Source: Fragilaria radians
Taxonomy: Eukaryota; Bacillariophyta; Fragilariophyceae; Fragilariales; Fragilariaceae
DNA length: 64,000 bases
Reading direction: 5' to 3'
Assembly (NCBI GenBank): GCA_900642245.1
Contig: CAAAJI010000001.1
Location: forward strand, 1,191,917 to 1,255,916
Of this stretch, positions 41,589-52,990 are shown in pieces. The notes under the pieces are model-generated. The model was given only the letters and a program-made list of their open reading frames with translations. It had not been told where the DNA came from and did no database searches. The translations under genes were made by a program, and so were the position numbers. Each line of letters begins with the position of its first letter. Positions within the stretch are counted from its first letter, which is position 1.

Positions 41589-43905
41589 CGTGATGAAAAA
41601 AAAGTGGTGGAAGATTATGAAACTTGTGGGGAATATGTTCTTTCCTATAGCGAAATCCAAGTATAGGGTACGGAAGATTCCGGGTCCCAAATCGCAAGCG
41701 ATGGATTCCTAGGAGTCGTTTTCCGTTAATTCAATCCTCATGCCATCTTGCGAATATTAGTATTTAAAGGGAAGCGGATAAGTATACGTCGGCATAGGCA
41801 GTTCAAGAATTTTAAGATAGGCCTCCGGGTTTCCGGAAATTTGCCTACGTGGCTTTTTTTTCAGATGGCGGTTGTCAACTTTGATGTCACCCAGCTGATT
41901 TTACGTACATTGAGAAAGTGCGACGTAGGCATTTCTGCTGCCAACAAATTTTACAATTTTTGAGTTGACGCGATGCACATGCTAATGAACATATTTGACA
42001 TTCGTCATCAAATGTAACGGAAAACATTTGCGATCAACCTCCTGAAGTTTGAGTCTAACTCCAGCACTAAGAAAACATACGATTTGAAATTACTCTGAAC
42101 ATTACGTGACAAACAGCATTGTCGATTTTGGAAAAGGTGCTCTTGATGGAATCATTATTTGATCAGAGGGAATCTTGAATCCTAGAATACAGACTATAAA
42201 ACAAAATGTCCTAAGAAATAAAGCAGGATCCAAGGCTTGAACAACTGGATGATAAAATTAATGTGCAAATGGCGTTTCCTTAACCAAATATCAAGACATG
42301 TCTTGTGTTGCAATACAACAAATGTTGGGAAGAAGGCAAGTGCATTGAAACTTTACCCCAAAGATCTTCAACCATGACCGTGAAAATGCTGAAGCACAAT
42401 TTCAAACACACTTAGTATTGAAACGAAGCTTCCATAGATGCTAACGTGTGTTTCATGGCCCTCTGTGTATCTCCTCCCTTTTCTTCAATAGATCTTCCCT
42501 TCAAAATTAGATATAATAGCTGCTAATGAAGTGTCTAGGCAAACCCTTTTTACTTTACATCGATAATTCCGACATATATGATAATAAATCATGAGAGAAT
42601 GGCAAGGAAAACAATAACTAAACACTAAATCCCATATGAATGGCTGAAGATTAAATTCTCATTTGCCTGCAACAATGTTATCCTGTAGGGGGGTCCGTAC
42701 AAACATTTCTTCCATGAAACGTGTATTCGAGTGTATCTAACAGAGAGTGTATCTTACACAGATAGTTGTGTAGGAGGATATAATATTTGGAGGCGCACCA
42801 GTAGAAAATTGTGTATATAGGTTGTATCCTAAATAGAGAGAACTCTATAGGGCAGTGGCATCAATATCTAATGGAGTGCAATCAGAATTTCTCTAGAATT
42901 TATAATATTAGATTGTTGAATGGAACGATTAATCATATTGATTATGAATGTATGGTTACTGTGTTGAGATTTTCCATTGGTCCCTCCTCATGCATTGTTA
43001 ACCTAGGAAGTCTCCTGCATATCGAGATAAGTTTCAACAATTTTGTTGTTTTGATTGTCAGATACTTGGTTTGCTTCATCTATATAAAAAAAACTTTTGA
43101 ATTTTTCATCGTGAAAGTAAGCAATGTCATTGAACCGTGAGGTTAGTTCCACTGGTTGCGTCGCGGGATTTTTCTGCTTTTATCGTTCCTGAATGCTTTT
43201 CGCCTTGCCAAATGTTTTTAAAGTTGTGTCTGTGGTTTCCAGATCCAAGAAGGAGAGACTGATTCTTGCTTTTGATAGGGCATCTACTTACTGCACTGCA
43301 ACTTCCGAATATGTGGTGTATTTTCCCTTAATTATTTCACTCAATAGATCGGAATAAGTTAAACTTTTAAGGTTGCAGGTAAGCACTATTACTATTCCCC
43401 AATTTCCGGTTAAATAGTCCGATCGGAAAATGGAAAAAGAGGCCCAAACTAAAATCCGGAGAATGACCGATCATCAGGGAAGTCTTTCATTTTCGCTTGA
43501 GAAGGAAAAATATAATTAAATTACCCTTCGTTTTTGAGTGAAAAAATCAATTGCAATGCATGAACGAACTGTAAATAATGTCTCTTTGCGTTCACGACTT
43601 TCAAGAGTCATTTCTCGAACCTCTTGAGTCACCTTCAACGTATATTCACAAAATCCTGTAGGGGAAGCATAGGATAATCCTGCATATTGAATATTCTTGG
43701 GAGCAAAATGCTGGACGTCGAAGAGAATGATACACAAACGCTTATACTGCGTTTTAGTAATTACGATGAAACCGTCTAATAAAAATCCGAAGGGGAAAAT
43801 ATCAGTGTCTACGACTAAGAAACAGGATCACTATCGTTGTTGAATTCGAACACTTCTCTTCTCTTTTCAATTAAAATCGGAGATTCATACATTGGATCAT
43901 TAAGT
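41589..43905. other. Gene-poor stretch
   Basis: No supported gene in 2.3 kb. The frame at 42811-43140 (+) is AT-rich chance type. The frame at 43737-43516 (-) is more protein-like (ESRERKETLF) but has no recognised domain and no visible partner exon. Confidence 0.4.
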
Positions 43906-44328
43906 ATGCATCTGATCATGGAGAAGCAGCGTATATCATCCAAGAAAGTTTCATTTTCAAACATAGCTATCAGATCGTATGACATATGTATTGGGGTAAC
44001 AGCAAAGTCAATTAAAGGAATTCCCATTTCATTGGATTGGACGTATTTGGAAGGTTCTCCGATATGTATAGATGATTTTGAGCTAAACCGACCACGTGCG
44101 AGACGCACAAAGAAAGAATTGTATCTTTCGGATCGTGAACGATATCGGAAGCTAGTTGATGACTTCGAAGTATCAGAAATTGAAATTCGAAACATGCTTC
44201 GAATACGGAATGCTATGAGTCCAAGTTCATCAAAGAAAGCCTTCTGTGCAGTTTTCTCTTCTGGAGTGCCATTGCCGGAAGAGCTAAGAAATAAATCCCC
44301 GAGAAGTCGATCACCGAAAGCTGCGTGA
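43906..44328 (+). CDS. Diatom-type uncharacterised protein (VSFSxxxIR...LDW family)
   Basis: 140 aa from the ATG at 43906; upstream in-frame codons begin with TTG. The pattern is SKKVSFSNIAIRSYDICIG, then GIPISLDW, a FELNRPRARRTKKELYLS block and a helix ending in SEIEIRNML. I recall a large diatom family with the same order (V-x-F-x-x-V-x-I-R, G-P/IP-x-x-LDW, RxxxRR...EL-x-L, then R-x-x-L...EI); its function is unknown. The C-terminus is Ser/Pro/Arg-rich (RNKSPRSRSPKA). Upstream coding exons are possible because the family often has a longer N-terminus. Confidence 0.65.
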   Translation: MHLIMEKQRISSKKVSFSNIAIRSYDICIGVTAKSIKGIPISLDWTYLEGSPICIDDFELNRPRARRTKKELYLSDRERYRKLVDDFEVSEIEIRNMLRIRNAMSPSSSKKAFCAVFSSGVPLPEELRNKSPRSRSPKAA

Positions 44329-44564
44329 TTGCGGAATCATAGAAAACCGTTTTGATCACTGTACATATAAAAAATATAATATTCTTAAATTTAGCTAAGA
44401 ATCTAGTAAATGCCACACATTTCTCGCCTTCTTTGGGGCTTCAAATCTTCTAATTCTGTATTCCCCAGATTAAATTCTTTATTTATCAACATTCTTGAAA
44501 GATAAACAACCTTAATTGAACAAAAGTGCAGTTCATCCTCTGCTTAATTGTGATAGTAAACCAA

Positions 44565-45203
44565 CTATGCACCACTGGAGTTTCGAGACGTGAATTCACG
44601 GTGCCGCAACCTACGTGATGCTTCTCTGCCTTTGTAATCTCCGCTGTTCAGAACATGTTCCACGTGAAGGAGTAATTGTTGCCGATAAAATTGAGCAGCT
44701 TTTGTCTTATAACGCATGATAGTAACGTTGTCCTTTGTAATGGGTCCTTTTGTGATTGGACCTGTAGGATGTAAAGCATGTAACGGAGTATCCTCTTGAG
44801 ATTCTGGGCAGAGCTTGTGACGCCTAAAAAACTCAAGTAATTGAAAATTCCCACCTTCCAATAAGGCAAGTACTTGTAAATGACTCCAATTATCCATAGT
44901 TAATGATCTTACACTCGAAACTTGAACTCCAAGACTTCGATGGCGTCCACTACATTTAAGGCATAAGATAGCTCCGTAGCTGACAGATGCCCATTGAGGA
45001 TCATGACTTCCGCAGTCAACGCATTGTGCATTTCCCTCAATGGACTTCAAGAGAGACAAACATGCTTTAGGGAAGGAATGATATTTCTCTCCTGGCTCCA
45101 GGCGTAGGTGTTCAAGTTCAGCCGATGCGACTTCCAACAATGAATAAGAAGTCGACTCCATATGCAATGGAGCATATGTATTTCCCACATTTGAAGGTGA
45201 CAT
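44565..45203 (-). CDS. ArfGAP zinc-finger protein
   Basis: 212 aa, single exon. The ArfGAP domain covers about residues 48-135: zinc ligands C61 and C64, then C81 and C84 (CxxC-x16-CxxC), followed by SGRHRSLGVQVSSVRSL, with the arginine finger at R89. The MDNWSHLQVLALLEGGN segment is the standard helix (usually W-x-x-x-x-L-x-x-M-x-x-GGN). The residue before HR is Arg where many ArfGAPs have Ile or Val. The C-terminal part ends with a helical RYKTKAAQFYRQQL block; no BAR, PH or ankyrin domain is present. It should stimulate GTP hydrolysis by Arf small GTPases in vesicle traffic. Confidence 0.9.
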   Translation of the reverse strand: MSPSNVGNTYAPLHMESTSYSLLEVASAELEHLRLEPGEKYHSFPKACLSLLKSIEGNAQCVDCGSHDPQWASVSYGAILCLKCSGRHRSLGVQVSSVRSLTMDNWSHLQVLALLEGGNFQLLEFFRRHKLCPESQEDTPLHALHPTGPITKGPITKDNVTIMRYKTKAAQFYRQQLLLHVEHVLNSGDYKGREASRRLRHREFTSRNSSGA

Positions 45204-45634
45204 AGTTAATGTAATTAGAGACTATAAAGAAAACGAAAACGTAGAGTATGAGTTTGTGATGTGATGCCCGAAGTTCAGGACCCTCAAGAATTTTTTTCTT
45301 GGGGGCGGTACAATCCTCAGAAATAAGTCGTACTTCTTTACTTCATGTAGATGGTAAGTATTGGAGGGAACACAATAATTGAGCGAGAAAACAAGGTCAA
45401 TGTCTCCACGTACAAGGGAATGCAGTATAATGCAGTGGCCTTGAATGGATGTAATAAGAAGATTGGTTGAGATTTGTTTGTAGGTGTTACTGCGCACACA
45501 AGAGTCTGAATCGGGTCTCAATCTAGTCTATCAATCGTCTCCCTCACTGTGAAGAGAAGGTTTTACGATCACTCTTTCTTTCACTACGGAAAACAGGTAA
45601 GTAATGAGTGTGTAGAAATTCTGCTATTGCATAA

Positions 45635-45657
45635 CTGTCGTTCGAAACGAACGACAG
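45635..45657. repeat. Perfect inverted repeat, 10-bp arms with 3-nt loop
   Basis: Left arm CTGTCGTTCG, loop AAA, right arm CGAACGACAG. The central bases contain TTCGAAACGAA. It lies about 430 bp upstream of the ArfGAP start codon (that gene reads leftwards), so it may be a regulatory hairpin or binding site. Confidence 0.85.
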
Positions 45658-46659
45658 GTTGTATTTGCCGTTTGAAATTTTAGTAAATTGGAAACATGTG
45701 GAACATTCTTTGTAGAAACATTACGTAGAATCAAGGTCTCATCGAGCTCATCACCCAAATTTAATGCACAAATGAGGACTTCGAAGACAGCAAATTCCAG
45801 TTTCCAATTCGTTAACATGTTAAAATATATTGATGTCACAATGAAAGCAGGAATCATTCATGTTCTACGGTATTTATTAATCGTATTCACATACTACAAT
45901 CATATTCCCATTCAACTCCTTCTTCACAATTGGCTGCTCATGACATTTGTAAATGGATCAGTCCTTATTCGATTCCATATTCAAATGGACTCACATTAGT
46001 TGACATAATTGATAACTGCAAAAAATTGACTACACTGGCAGATGAGTTTCCACTTTAAGTCTATGCCAGGTTCATTATTAGACTTAAGTTATGCCGTATT
46101 TCATACTCTGTGTGAAGGAGCATTCAAAGTTATAGGTAACACTTACGTTAAGGTGTTAAAAAAGTGAAACCTAACTATCATTTTCTTAGAAAATACGCTG
46201 AAAATAAGATGAGCAAATGAATGCCCAATTTGTGGGCAAAATATCAGTCCCTCTCAATATGAACCTTGATTTGCTAGCAAGAGCTGCTAAAGATACGAAG
46301 AACCCCCCTGCTTGAAGTGTATTTTCCGTTCAAAGTCTCCGAATCAGATAGTAGCAAAATCAATGCTTGGAGCTCTTCGTGAAATAAGCCATTTTAAAAT
46401 GATTATGGCAATATTTCCAAATAAATAACTTGGAACAAAAAAAATATTGCGGGGAAATTCATTTTGCATGGATAATCAAGGGGGATAAGTAAAGATATAT
46501 CGCCTATGTAACTTTTGTGCCGGTGATCAATGCATTGTCCAATTTGAATTAGATGCTACTAATCCCGCATGTAAGCCGTTTAGTCATATAGTTTATCCGA
46601 GAATCCATAAGCATTATAAAATATCCAACACAGATATTATTGTTAGGAATATAGGAATA

Positions 46660-46821
46660 CAAGATGAAACACATGATAATCCCGAATGTTTCTCCATCTT
46701 TATCATAGCCCCCCAAAAGAACGAGAATATGCGGGTAGATGCATTCTTCTGCCAGCTAAACAAGAATTTAGTGCGAAACGGTATCTACTACCGAATATAT
46801 CCTAATTGCTACATTCCTTGA
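46660..46821 (+). mobile_element. Decayed Ty3/gypsy reverse-transcriptase fragment
   Basis: The plus frame reads FSIFIIAPQKNENMRVDAFF followed by QLNKNLVRN, comparable with the gypsy RT block FxIPKKNGTxRxxxDFRxLNK. It ends at a TGA before the PIPKI-type segment. This is weak similarity; it is a fragment at most. Confidence 0.35.
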
Positions 46822-47819
46822 TCTGGATGATGTATGATAGAATCAGCTCTTCTACACAGGCAGTCCTTTTCACATTGTACTATGTTCCTAGCGTACCAAT
46901 CCGTGAGAGTATACGCTGATAATTTTGTCAAATGTAAATATCAAATAATTCAGACTCGATATCACGGAGGCTTCCAATCGTAGACTTTAAATGTAAGGCG
47001 TCCTGTAATTGTAAAATACAAAACTCGCGCACGCTGTTTTGTTAGCGTTTTCTACATGTATCTAGAAAAGATGATGGAATGTATATTTGTAAAGCCATAG
47101 TTAGAGAGAAAAAGGTAAACTTCAACTGTGCAGTATTCCATATTTCCTGTAGTGTCATGCAACAAGTAATCACAGGCAGGAGCTTATCACAATGCACTCA
47201 TTAGCTATGTGGAAAAATCCAGGGGCATCCAATTATCATTCAAAAATTAGGGGAGGGGAAAACTGGATCTGTATTTAAGGTTTAGTCAACCTCTTTTGTG
47301 TCTTTTATTGTTCATCGTTGAAAAGGAACTTCCATTTAACATTGATTTGTAAGGGAACTTTACATCCTTTATCTTTGCACGCATACTTTCATAAATTTTG
47401 CTGTCCATGTAGACCTTTCTTGATACACCATTTCCCGATCATGCATCCCTACTGAAGACAATTTGAATCAGAATGACAACTACCCCATCCTTCTTTCTCC
47501 AAAGGAGAAAAACGTTAGAAGGAGTCTAGCTCAACACAACATACATGGCGAAAGATGACAAATGCAATTTTACCAAATTTAAAAATCTTATGACAGCAAT
47601 ATCTTAATGCAGTGCAACAAGCTTTGACATAATTGTCACTCTCTTCAAAGGTTTGGAACTCTTTTCTCAACCTTTCATGATCACTCCCTGTCACACCTGA
47701 TAGAATAAATTGAGTTGTAAAACCGGCTTACAACGTGATGTAACTGTTAAAAAAAGTCGTTGTATTGCAGATCAACGTTGCCAATAAACTTGCTGTTGTT
47801 TTGATCATTCTCCATTGCT

Positions 47820-48235
47820 CAATCATACATCATTGCATTCACTCGCATCACATCAATGATGTCAGAAGGTTTGTGGACTAGGTGTATCTTGGAGGAACAG
47901 GGATACGGTGCACATGAGGCATTTGTATACCAGGACAACAAGAGTGCAATTTTATTGCAGAAAAACGGTGGTGCCTCTAGTATCAAACAGACATGCCACA
48001 TTAATATTCAATACTTTTTGTGATGGACAAGGTGAACCAGGGTGCATTGAATATTGCGTGTTGTCCAACTCCGGCTATGATTGCTGATTTATTTGCGAAG
48101 CCATTGCAAGGACAGAAGTTCACTACCTTTAGGGATTTCATCATGAATGTTGATTGTATTGTCAAGACTGCTCTGAATCACAGGAGTGTGTTGAGCAGTG
48201 ATCATATTTACAGACAGCAAAAAAGACGTCAATAA
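47820..48235 (+). mobile_element. Copia RNase H remnant
   Basis: The plus strand reads GLWTRCILEEQGYGAHEAFV, then YQDNKSAILLQKNGG and HINIQYF, followed by a frame interruption. It continues as CPTPAMIADLFAKPLQG and FRDFIM. These are the signature blocks at the end of Copia pol (RNase H and the tail before the 3' LTR). Stops and a frameshift show it is dead. The antisense frame at 47819-48001 is a shadow. Confidence 0.8.
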
Positions 48236-48353
48236 TAAATGGACTGAGGTGATTTCAAAGCGTCAACGTAGGCAAATAAGATGAAATAAGAATATTGAAA
48301 AGCTAGTGAATAAAATTAGAAAGGTCTTCACTCTACATAGATATGGCGTAGAA

Positions 48354-50105
48354 TCAATAAAATGTTCCCACATAAGTAACAGGGAAATTCATACGATACT
48401 TCTTGGCTAAAACCTGTCCACCTTCCTTGCCAATAAGCAGTTCCAACAAGACTTTCAGATAGGATTCCGTATTGACAGCAAGATCTGGAAGTTCCTTGAA
48501 ACAAGCTCTGAGGATTCTTTCCACAATTATCAATTGTGAGAGAGATGGATTGAATCTTAATGCTCTAGATATAGTGATTACTCCCATTTGCTCAATATTA
48601 TTTGAGCTAAGATTTAAAGATGTCAATGATGTATTCACTTTCAATGCTTCTGCAATTGCAGATGCTCCCGGACCAGTTATGTCATTGCGACTAAGATCTA
48701 GTGACATCAAAGATGAATTTATTTTCAAGGCTGCAACAACTTCCGATACTCCTTCATTCCCAAAGGAATTATCCGCAAGGTTGAGTGTTGTCAAGCTTGA
48801 ATTGTATTTTATTGCTTTTGCAATGACCGATGCTTCCTTTTGTCCAAAGCAATTACTTCGAAGATCTAGTGATGTCAATGAAGTATTCATATGTAACGCA
48901 TTGACAAAAGCTGATATTCCTTCAAATTCAAGAGAATTTGCCGCAAGACTAAGTGACATCAGGCAATCATTCACCTTCAACATCTCGGCAATTTTTGATG
49001 TTCCCTCGTTTTGAAGGGAATTGAATCCTAGATTTAATGACAATAACGACGATGAAATACACTTCAACGCTTCGGCAATTGCAGATGCTCCCTCTTCATT
49101 AATGAAATTTCTCTCAAGGTTTAGATATTTCAAAGATGAATTTGATTTCAAAGCTTCTGCGATTGCCGATACTCCCTCGTCTTCAAAAGAATTATCAGCA
49201 ATATTCAGTGATTCTAAAGATGAATTTACTGTAAGCCATTCAGCAATTACTGTTGCTCCCTCTCTGCCAAGGTAACTCGCGCTAAGGTCCAATGACTTCA
49301 AGGAATAATTCGATTTCATTAGTGTGGCGATTTCTGGTGCTTTTGCTAATGAAGAATATTCAAGATTTAGTGACGTTAAAGACGTATTTTGTTTCAAAGC
49401 GTTGACGAGTACTGATGCCAACTCTGGTGGAAGTCTTTTCCCCCCAAGGTCAAGCGATGTCAAAGAAGAATTTACTTTCAAAGCCTCGGCAATTTTCAAA
49501 AGTCCCTCTTCTCCAAGCCAAATAAAACTAAAATTGAGCGACGTCAAGCATGCATTCACCTTTAGTGCTTCAGCAATTGCTACTGCTCCCTGATTCCCAA
49601 CAAAATTACGTTTAAGGTTTAGCCATTTCAAGGAATTATTAACTTCTAGGGCTTCGGCAATTGCTGATGCTCCCTCGTCGTTAAGAAAATTATAGCTAAG
49701 GTCTAGAGATGTCAGCGAATGATTCAACTTCAATGCCTTGGCAATTATGGTTCCTGTTTTGTTTTGCAACGAAACGTCTATAAGCCTTAGTAATAATAGT
49801 GCTGAATTCACTTTTAAATGTTCTGCAATTGTTGTTGCGTCCTCATCTTGCAGTTTACCTATGTAGCTAAGATCTAATGATGTCAGGACAGAGTTTACCT
49901 TCAACGCATGTACAAGGAAGGAGGCTCCTTTTCCAGATGTATAACATCTGACATGTGTGTACTTTGGAATTTCGACATCCGCCACACCTAGGTTTCTACC
50001 ACAAGTTAGTAGAACTTCAACATCCTTTACTTCTCTCAACAATTCCTTCAACTCTCTGTATTGATGACACAAAAGTTCCATTTTGATTCCATGGCTCGAA
50101 ATCAT
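48354..50105 (-). CDS. Ribonuclease-inhibitor-type leucine-rich-repeat protein
   Basis: 583 aa, single exon, no stops. After about 60 residues it is almost entirely LRRs of the RI/NLRC3 type, about 28 residues each, with consensus SLTSLDLSxNxLxxEGASAIAEALKVNS; I count roughly 16-17 units. There is no NACHT, kinase, signal peptide or membrane helix. The short N-terminus (HQYRELKELLREV) is helical. Such cytoplasmic LRR arrays bind proteins; in stramenopiles they form large families of unknown role. The gene sits between a Copia fragment and a gypsy remnant yet is fully open. Antisense frames (48472-49593 +) arise from the repeat and are shadows. Confidence 0.85.
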   Translation of the reverse strand: MISSHGIKMELLCHQYRELKELLREVKDVEVLLTCGRNLGVADVEIPKYTHVRCYTSGKGASFLVHALKVNSVLTSLDLSYIGKLQDEDATTIAEHLKVNSALLLLRLIDVSLQNKTGTIIAKALKLNHSLTSLDLSYNFLNDEGASAIAEALEVNNSLKWLNLKRNFVGNQGAVAIAEALKVNACLTSLNFSFIWLGEEGLLKIAEALKVNSSLTSLDLGGKRLPPELASVLVNALKQNTSLTSLNLEYSSLAKAPEIATLMKSNYSLKSLDLSASYLGREGATVIAEWLTVNSSLESLNIADNSFEDEGVSAIAEALKSNSSLKYLNLERNFINEEGASAIAEALKCISSSLLSLNLGFNSLQNEGTSKIAEMLKVNDCLMSLSLAANSLEFEGISAFVNALHMNTSLTSLDLRSNCFGQKEASVIAKAIKYNSSLTTLNLADNSFGNEGVSEVVAALKINSSLMSLDLSRNDITGPGASAIAEALKVNTSLTSLNLSSNNIEQMGVITISRALRFNPSLSQLIIVERILRACFKELPDLAVNTESYLKVLLELLIGKEGGQVLAKKYRMNFPVTYVGTFY

Positions 50106-50138
50106 TTTCTATCTTTCCGCACTGGTGGCTCTCCTAAT

Positions 50139-50200
50139 GTTCGTCCGTTTGTTGTGTTTGAGTTTTTAAGAGTACTTGTTCGTCCGTTTATTGTGTTTGA
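50139..50200 (+). repeat. 23-bp direct repeat upstream of the LRR gene
   Basis: GTTCGTCCGTTTGTTGTGTT and GTTCGTCCGTTTATTGTGTT (each followed by TGA) at 50139-50161 and 50178-50200, one mismatch, spaced 39 bp start to start. They lie 34-95 bp before the LRR start codon, in the promoter or 5' UTR. Confidence 0.85.
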
Positions 50201-50899
50201 ACGTATTCGAGGATGCTTTCTTAACGTAAAGTGAGATTAGCAAATGGCACATCATAATAACATGTTGTACATGAAATGACGAATACTGTACTGTACTTGG
50301 TTGGATTACTAGAATGTTGTTTACTCTTATACTGTTTATCAGGCCCAATAGACCATTGTTAATTGCACGAACTCAATGTTTGAGTTATGCTTATTCAGCC
50401 TATATTCACAACTCTTACAACTTGACATGGCTTTATGCTAGATTTTGCTCAACAAAATAAAGAAGTGACAATGTTGGAATTGATTTTCATACTGAGCCTG
50501 CAGGATTGACCTTGCTATGATACAATCTTGGTGTTGGATTGTTTGTCAAGAGGACTATGGATTGTTAACACTCAATTATGTTCCCAAAATCATGTGCATC
50601 CAACACTGTATTGATGCATTAGTTGCCCAGGTCCAACAACTATGGGTCGCACTTTACAGATCCACAGCTTAGAGGATGACCTAAAGGTGGAGAGGAAAGA
50701 ACATGACCCGGGATTGATCACCCCTCAGTCAACATGTGTATTGTCAGCATGCAGGTATTTTGCACCTATGCCAGAGGAAAGTATAGCCATCAATCAGTGG
50801 CATACATCTGGGCCGTCAAGCAGAGTAATACTAACTCTTGTTTGTGTAATATGTAACTGGCAATTTCAGGTTACACTTTTTCACTTTAAATCCATATTG

Positions 50900-52760
50900 A
50901 TTTATGGAACTTACAACAGAAACAGGTTGTGCACCTCAGGTGTTGACAACTTTAAGGGCAACAACTGTGTGCAAGTTCAGTGCTGGAGAGGCTGCAATAT
51001 TTGTTAAGGATTACTTTCCCAACTTTGATGTCTACCTGCAAATGAAAGAAAAGGATGTCTCCAACATAGCAGACGATCTTGCTAAGCGTAAAAAGGCACA
51101 GAGTCCGATTATCTTTGGATTTTACCGCATCAATGAGCTTAAAGGATTAATGTATTGGATGCAGAACATGAAAAGAATGATTATTGACGCTGAAAATCAA
51201 TATCTTACCTCATCAGATATTCAGCTTGCAATTGATATCACTGATATCCGCAAGAACTTGTTTGACAACTTGGCGACATCAAACAAGGCAGCAGAACCAA
51301 GGAAACTAGGATATCAAGTAGACTGATACAAGCTGTGGTTTTGTTAACTACGTCAGCACCATCCCTGGAAGCACAGGAATTCCTCACTTGTCTGTGGTTC
51401 TTGTATTGGATAAACCCATAGACTTGACTGACAAAGATGATTACTTGACAACCCTAGTTGATAGAGCATGACACCTTTGAGTTAAGTTCATTAAGATAAT
51501 ACCTAAGACTATAGATTGTAAGCAATACAGTCTTGCAGTACTACTATAGGTTATTAAGGCAAAGAGATGTGTGTGACCTACCTTAGCTGAAGGATCAAAA
51601 AGCTAATCCGTAACCTTTTTACTTCCAGAATTCAATCTCAAGAAACAAATTTCTTGGACATTTCATGTTGATGACCGTTCTAAGTCATCAAGCACATATG
51701 ACATGATCATTGGCCACGATCTTCTTGGAGAATTAGGTATTATACTTAATTTCAACAATCATACGGTCACTTGGGATACAGATACTATACCCATGAAAAA
51801 CAGAGGCACTCTGAATACTCAGGAGGCCCTTGTTGAAGTTTATTTAGCTTCAACTGAACCATAAAGTCTTGTGGACGAATTTTCTCGCTCCACTTAGATC
51901 TTAGATGCATAATATAAGCCTGCAATCTTAGAAGAGGTAATCCAGATATGCGATAATCTCAACCAAGAGGAACAACATCGCTTCCTGAAATCACTCCAAA
52001 AATGAGATCCTATTAGTCTACATTTAATAGACAAAGTAGTGAAACCAGTACATGCTTGCCCATATGCTGTCCCTAGAGCAGTGGAGCATCAGCTACATAC
52101 AGAAATTGCTAGATTGGTGGATATAGGAGTCCTAGAAGAAGATTATACTTCTGAATGGACATCCCCAACCTTTGCTATTTCTAAGAAAACGGAACTATAA
52201 GGGTTGTTTCTGACTTCAGAAAACTCAGCTCCTTGCTTAAACATCACCCATTTCCAATACCAAAGATTGGGGACATGATCCGATCCATGGAAGGGTTCAC
52301 CTTTGCCACTGCTCTGGATATAAACATGGGTTACTACCATATCAAAATGGATACAGATGCCCAAAAGATATGCACAATAATCTTTCCTTGGGGAAAAATT
52401 AAGTATAAACGCTTACCCATGGGATTCAAAATTGTCCCTGACGTCCAAACTTACTCAAGATATGGAGTATGTGAAAACCTATCTTGATGGTTTATTGATA
52501 CTGACTAACAAAAATTGGAAATGATCATTTACCTAAGTTGGAAATGGTTCTAGCAAGACTCTCCACTGCGGGTTTGACAGTCAATGCATCCAAATCAAAG
52601 TTCTTTGCAGAACAAATTGAGTACCTGATCTACTCGATAGAAAGAATAATCTAGCAAAGTGTTAAGCTTCAGAAGAACAACGTCAGAAGTGTAGATAGAG
52701 AAATTATAAAACCAAACAGTCCTGAGGCTCCAAAGCCTAAAAAGGATCATTCCCGTACTA
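50900..52760 (+). mobile_element. Decayed Ty3/gypsy retrotransposon (gag, protease, RT)
   Basis: In order on the plus strand: a gag-like frame (50904-51326) with FGFYRINELKGLMYW; a broken segment; an aspartic-protease end (about 51685-51863) with YDMIIGHDLLGELGI and TVTWDTDTIPMK; an RT start (about 52010-52199) with ARLVDIGVLEEDYTSEWTSP; a frameshift near 52190; then PIPKIGDMIRS, ALDINMGYYHIKMD and PMGF. The catalytic box reads YLDG instead of YxDD (about 52478-52489), and stops follow. The element is therefore inactive. No LTRs, integrase or RNase H were found. Confidence 0.85.
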
Positions 52761-52838
52761 GTATCTAGTATTGGTACGCGCTTAGTAAGCGGCAACAATT
52801 ATAGTTACTATATCAAATCCACTATCACACCATCCAAC

Positions 52839-52864
52839 AGTAGATTTTATTCTGTCCCCTCAAG
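52839..52864 (-). other. Polypurine tract and 3' LTR start of a minus-strand Copia element
   Basis: Reading the minus strand, TTGAGGGGACAGAATAAAAT then CTAC is followed at 52839 by TGTTGGATGG. A purine-rich tract directly before TGTTGGA is the usual Copia 3' LTR junction. The LTR would run leftwards from 52839; its far end and matching 5' LTR are not identified. Confidence 0.55.
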
Positions 52865-52970
52865 TTGAATAATCCTCAACATGTAGATATGCAACTTGCA
52901 TGATATAAAATAACACAAACACCAATACATCCATTCAATGGTGCACTAAATTACCCTATGGGAGAAAAAA

Positions 52971-52990
52971 NNNNNNNNNNNNNNNNNNNN
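52971..52990. other. Assembly gap (20 N)
   Basis: Twenty undetermined bases in the middle of the retroelement cluster, just inside the 3' end of the minus-strand Copia element. The true distance is unknown and part of the RNase H region is missing here. Confidence 0.99.

Larger units (their letters stand above)
45204..47819. other. Gene-poor stretch with retroelement debris
   Basis: Contains a perfect 10-bp-arm hairpin (45635-45657) and a decayed gypsy RT-like frame (about 46660-46821, plus). No intact gene is visible. The frame at 45688-45999 (+) lacks any recognised domain. Confidence 0.45.

Noticed and set aside
48472..49593. Plus-strand ORFs of 180, 84 and 89 codons across the LRR gene
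   Set aside because: They are antisense readings of the LRR repeat, showing the same 84-bp periodicity with no independent features.
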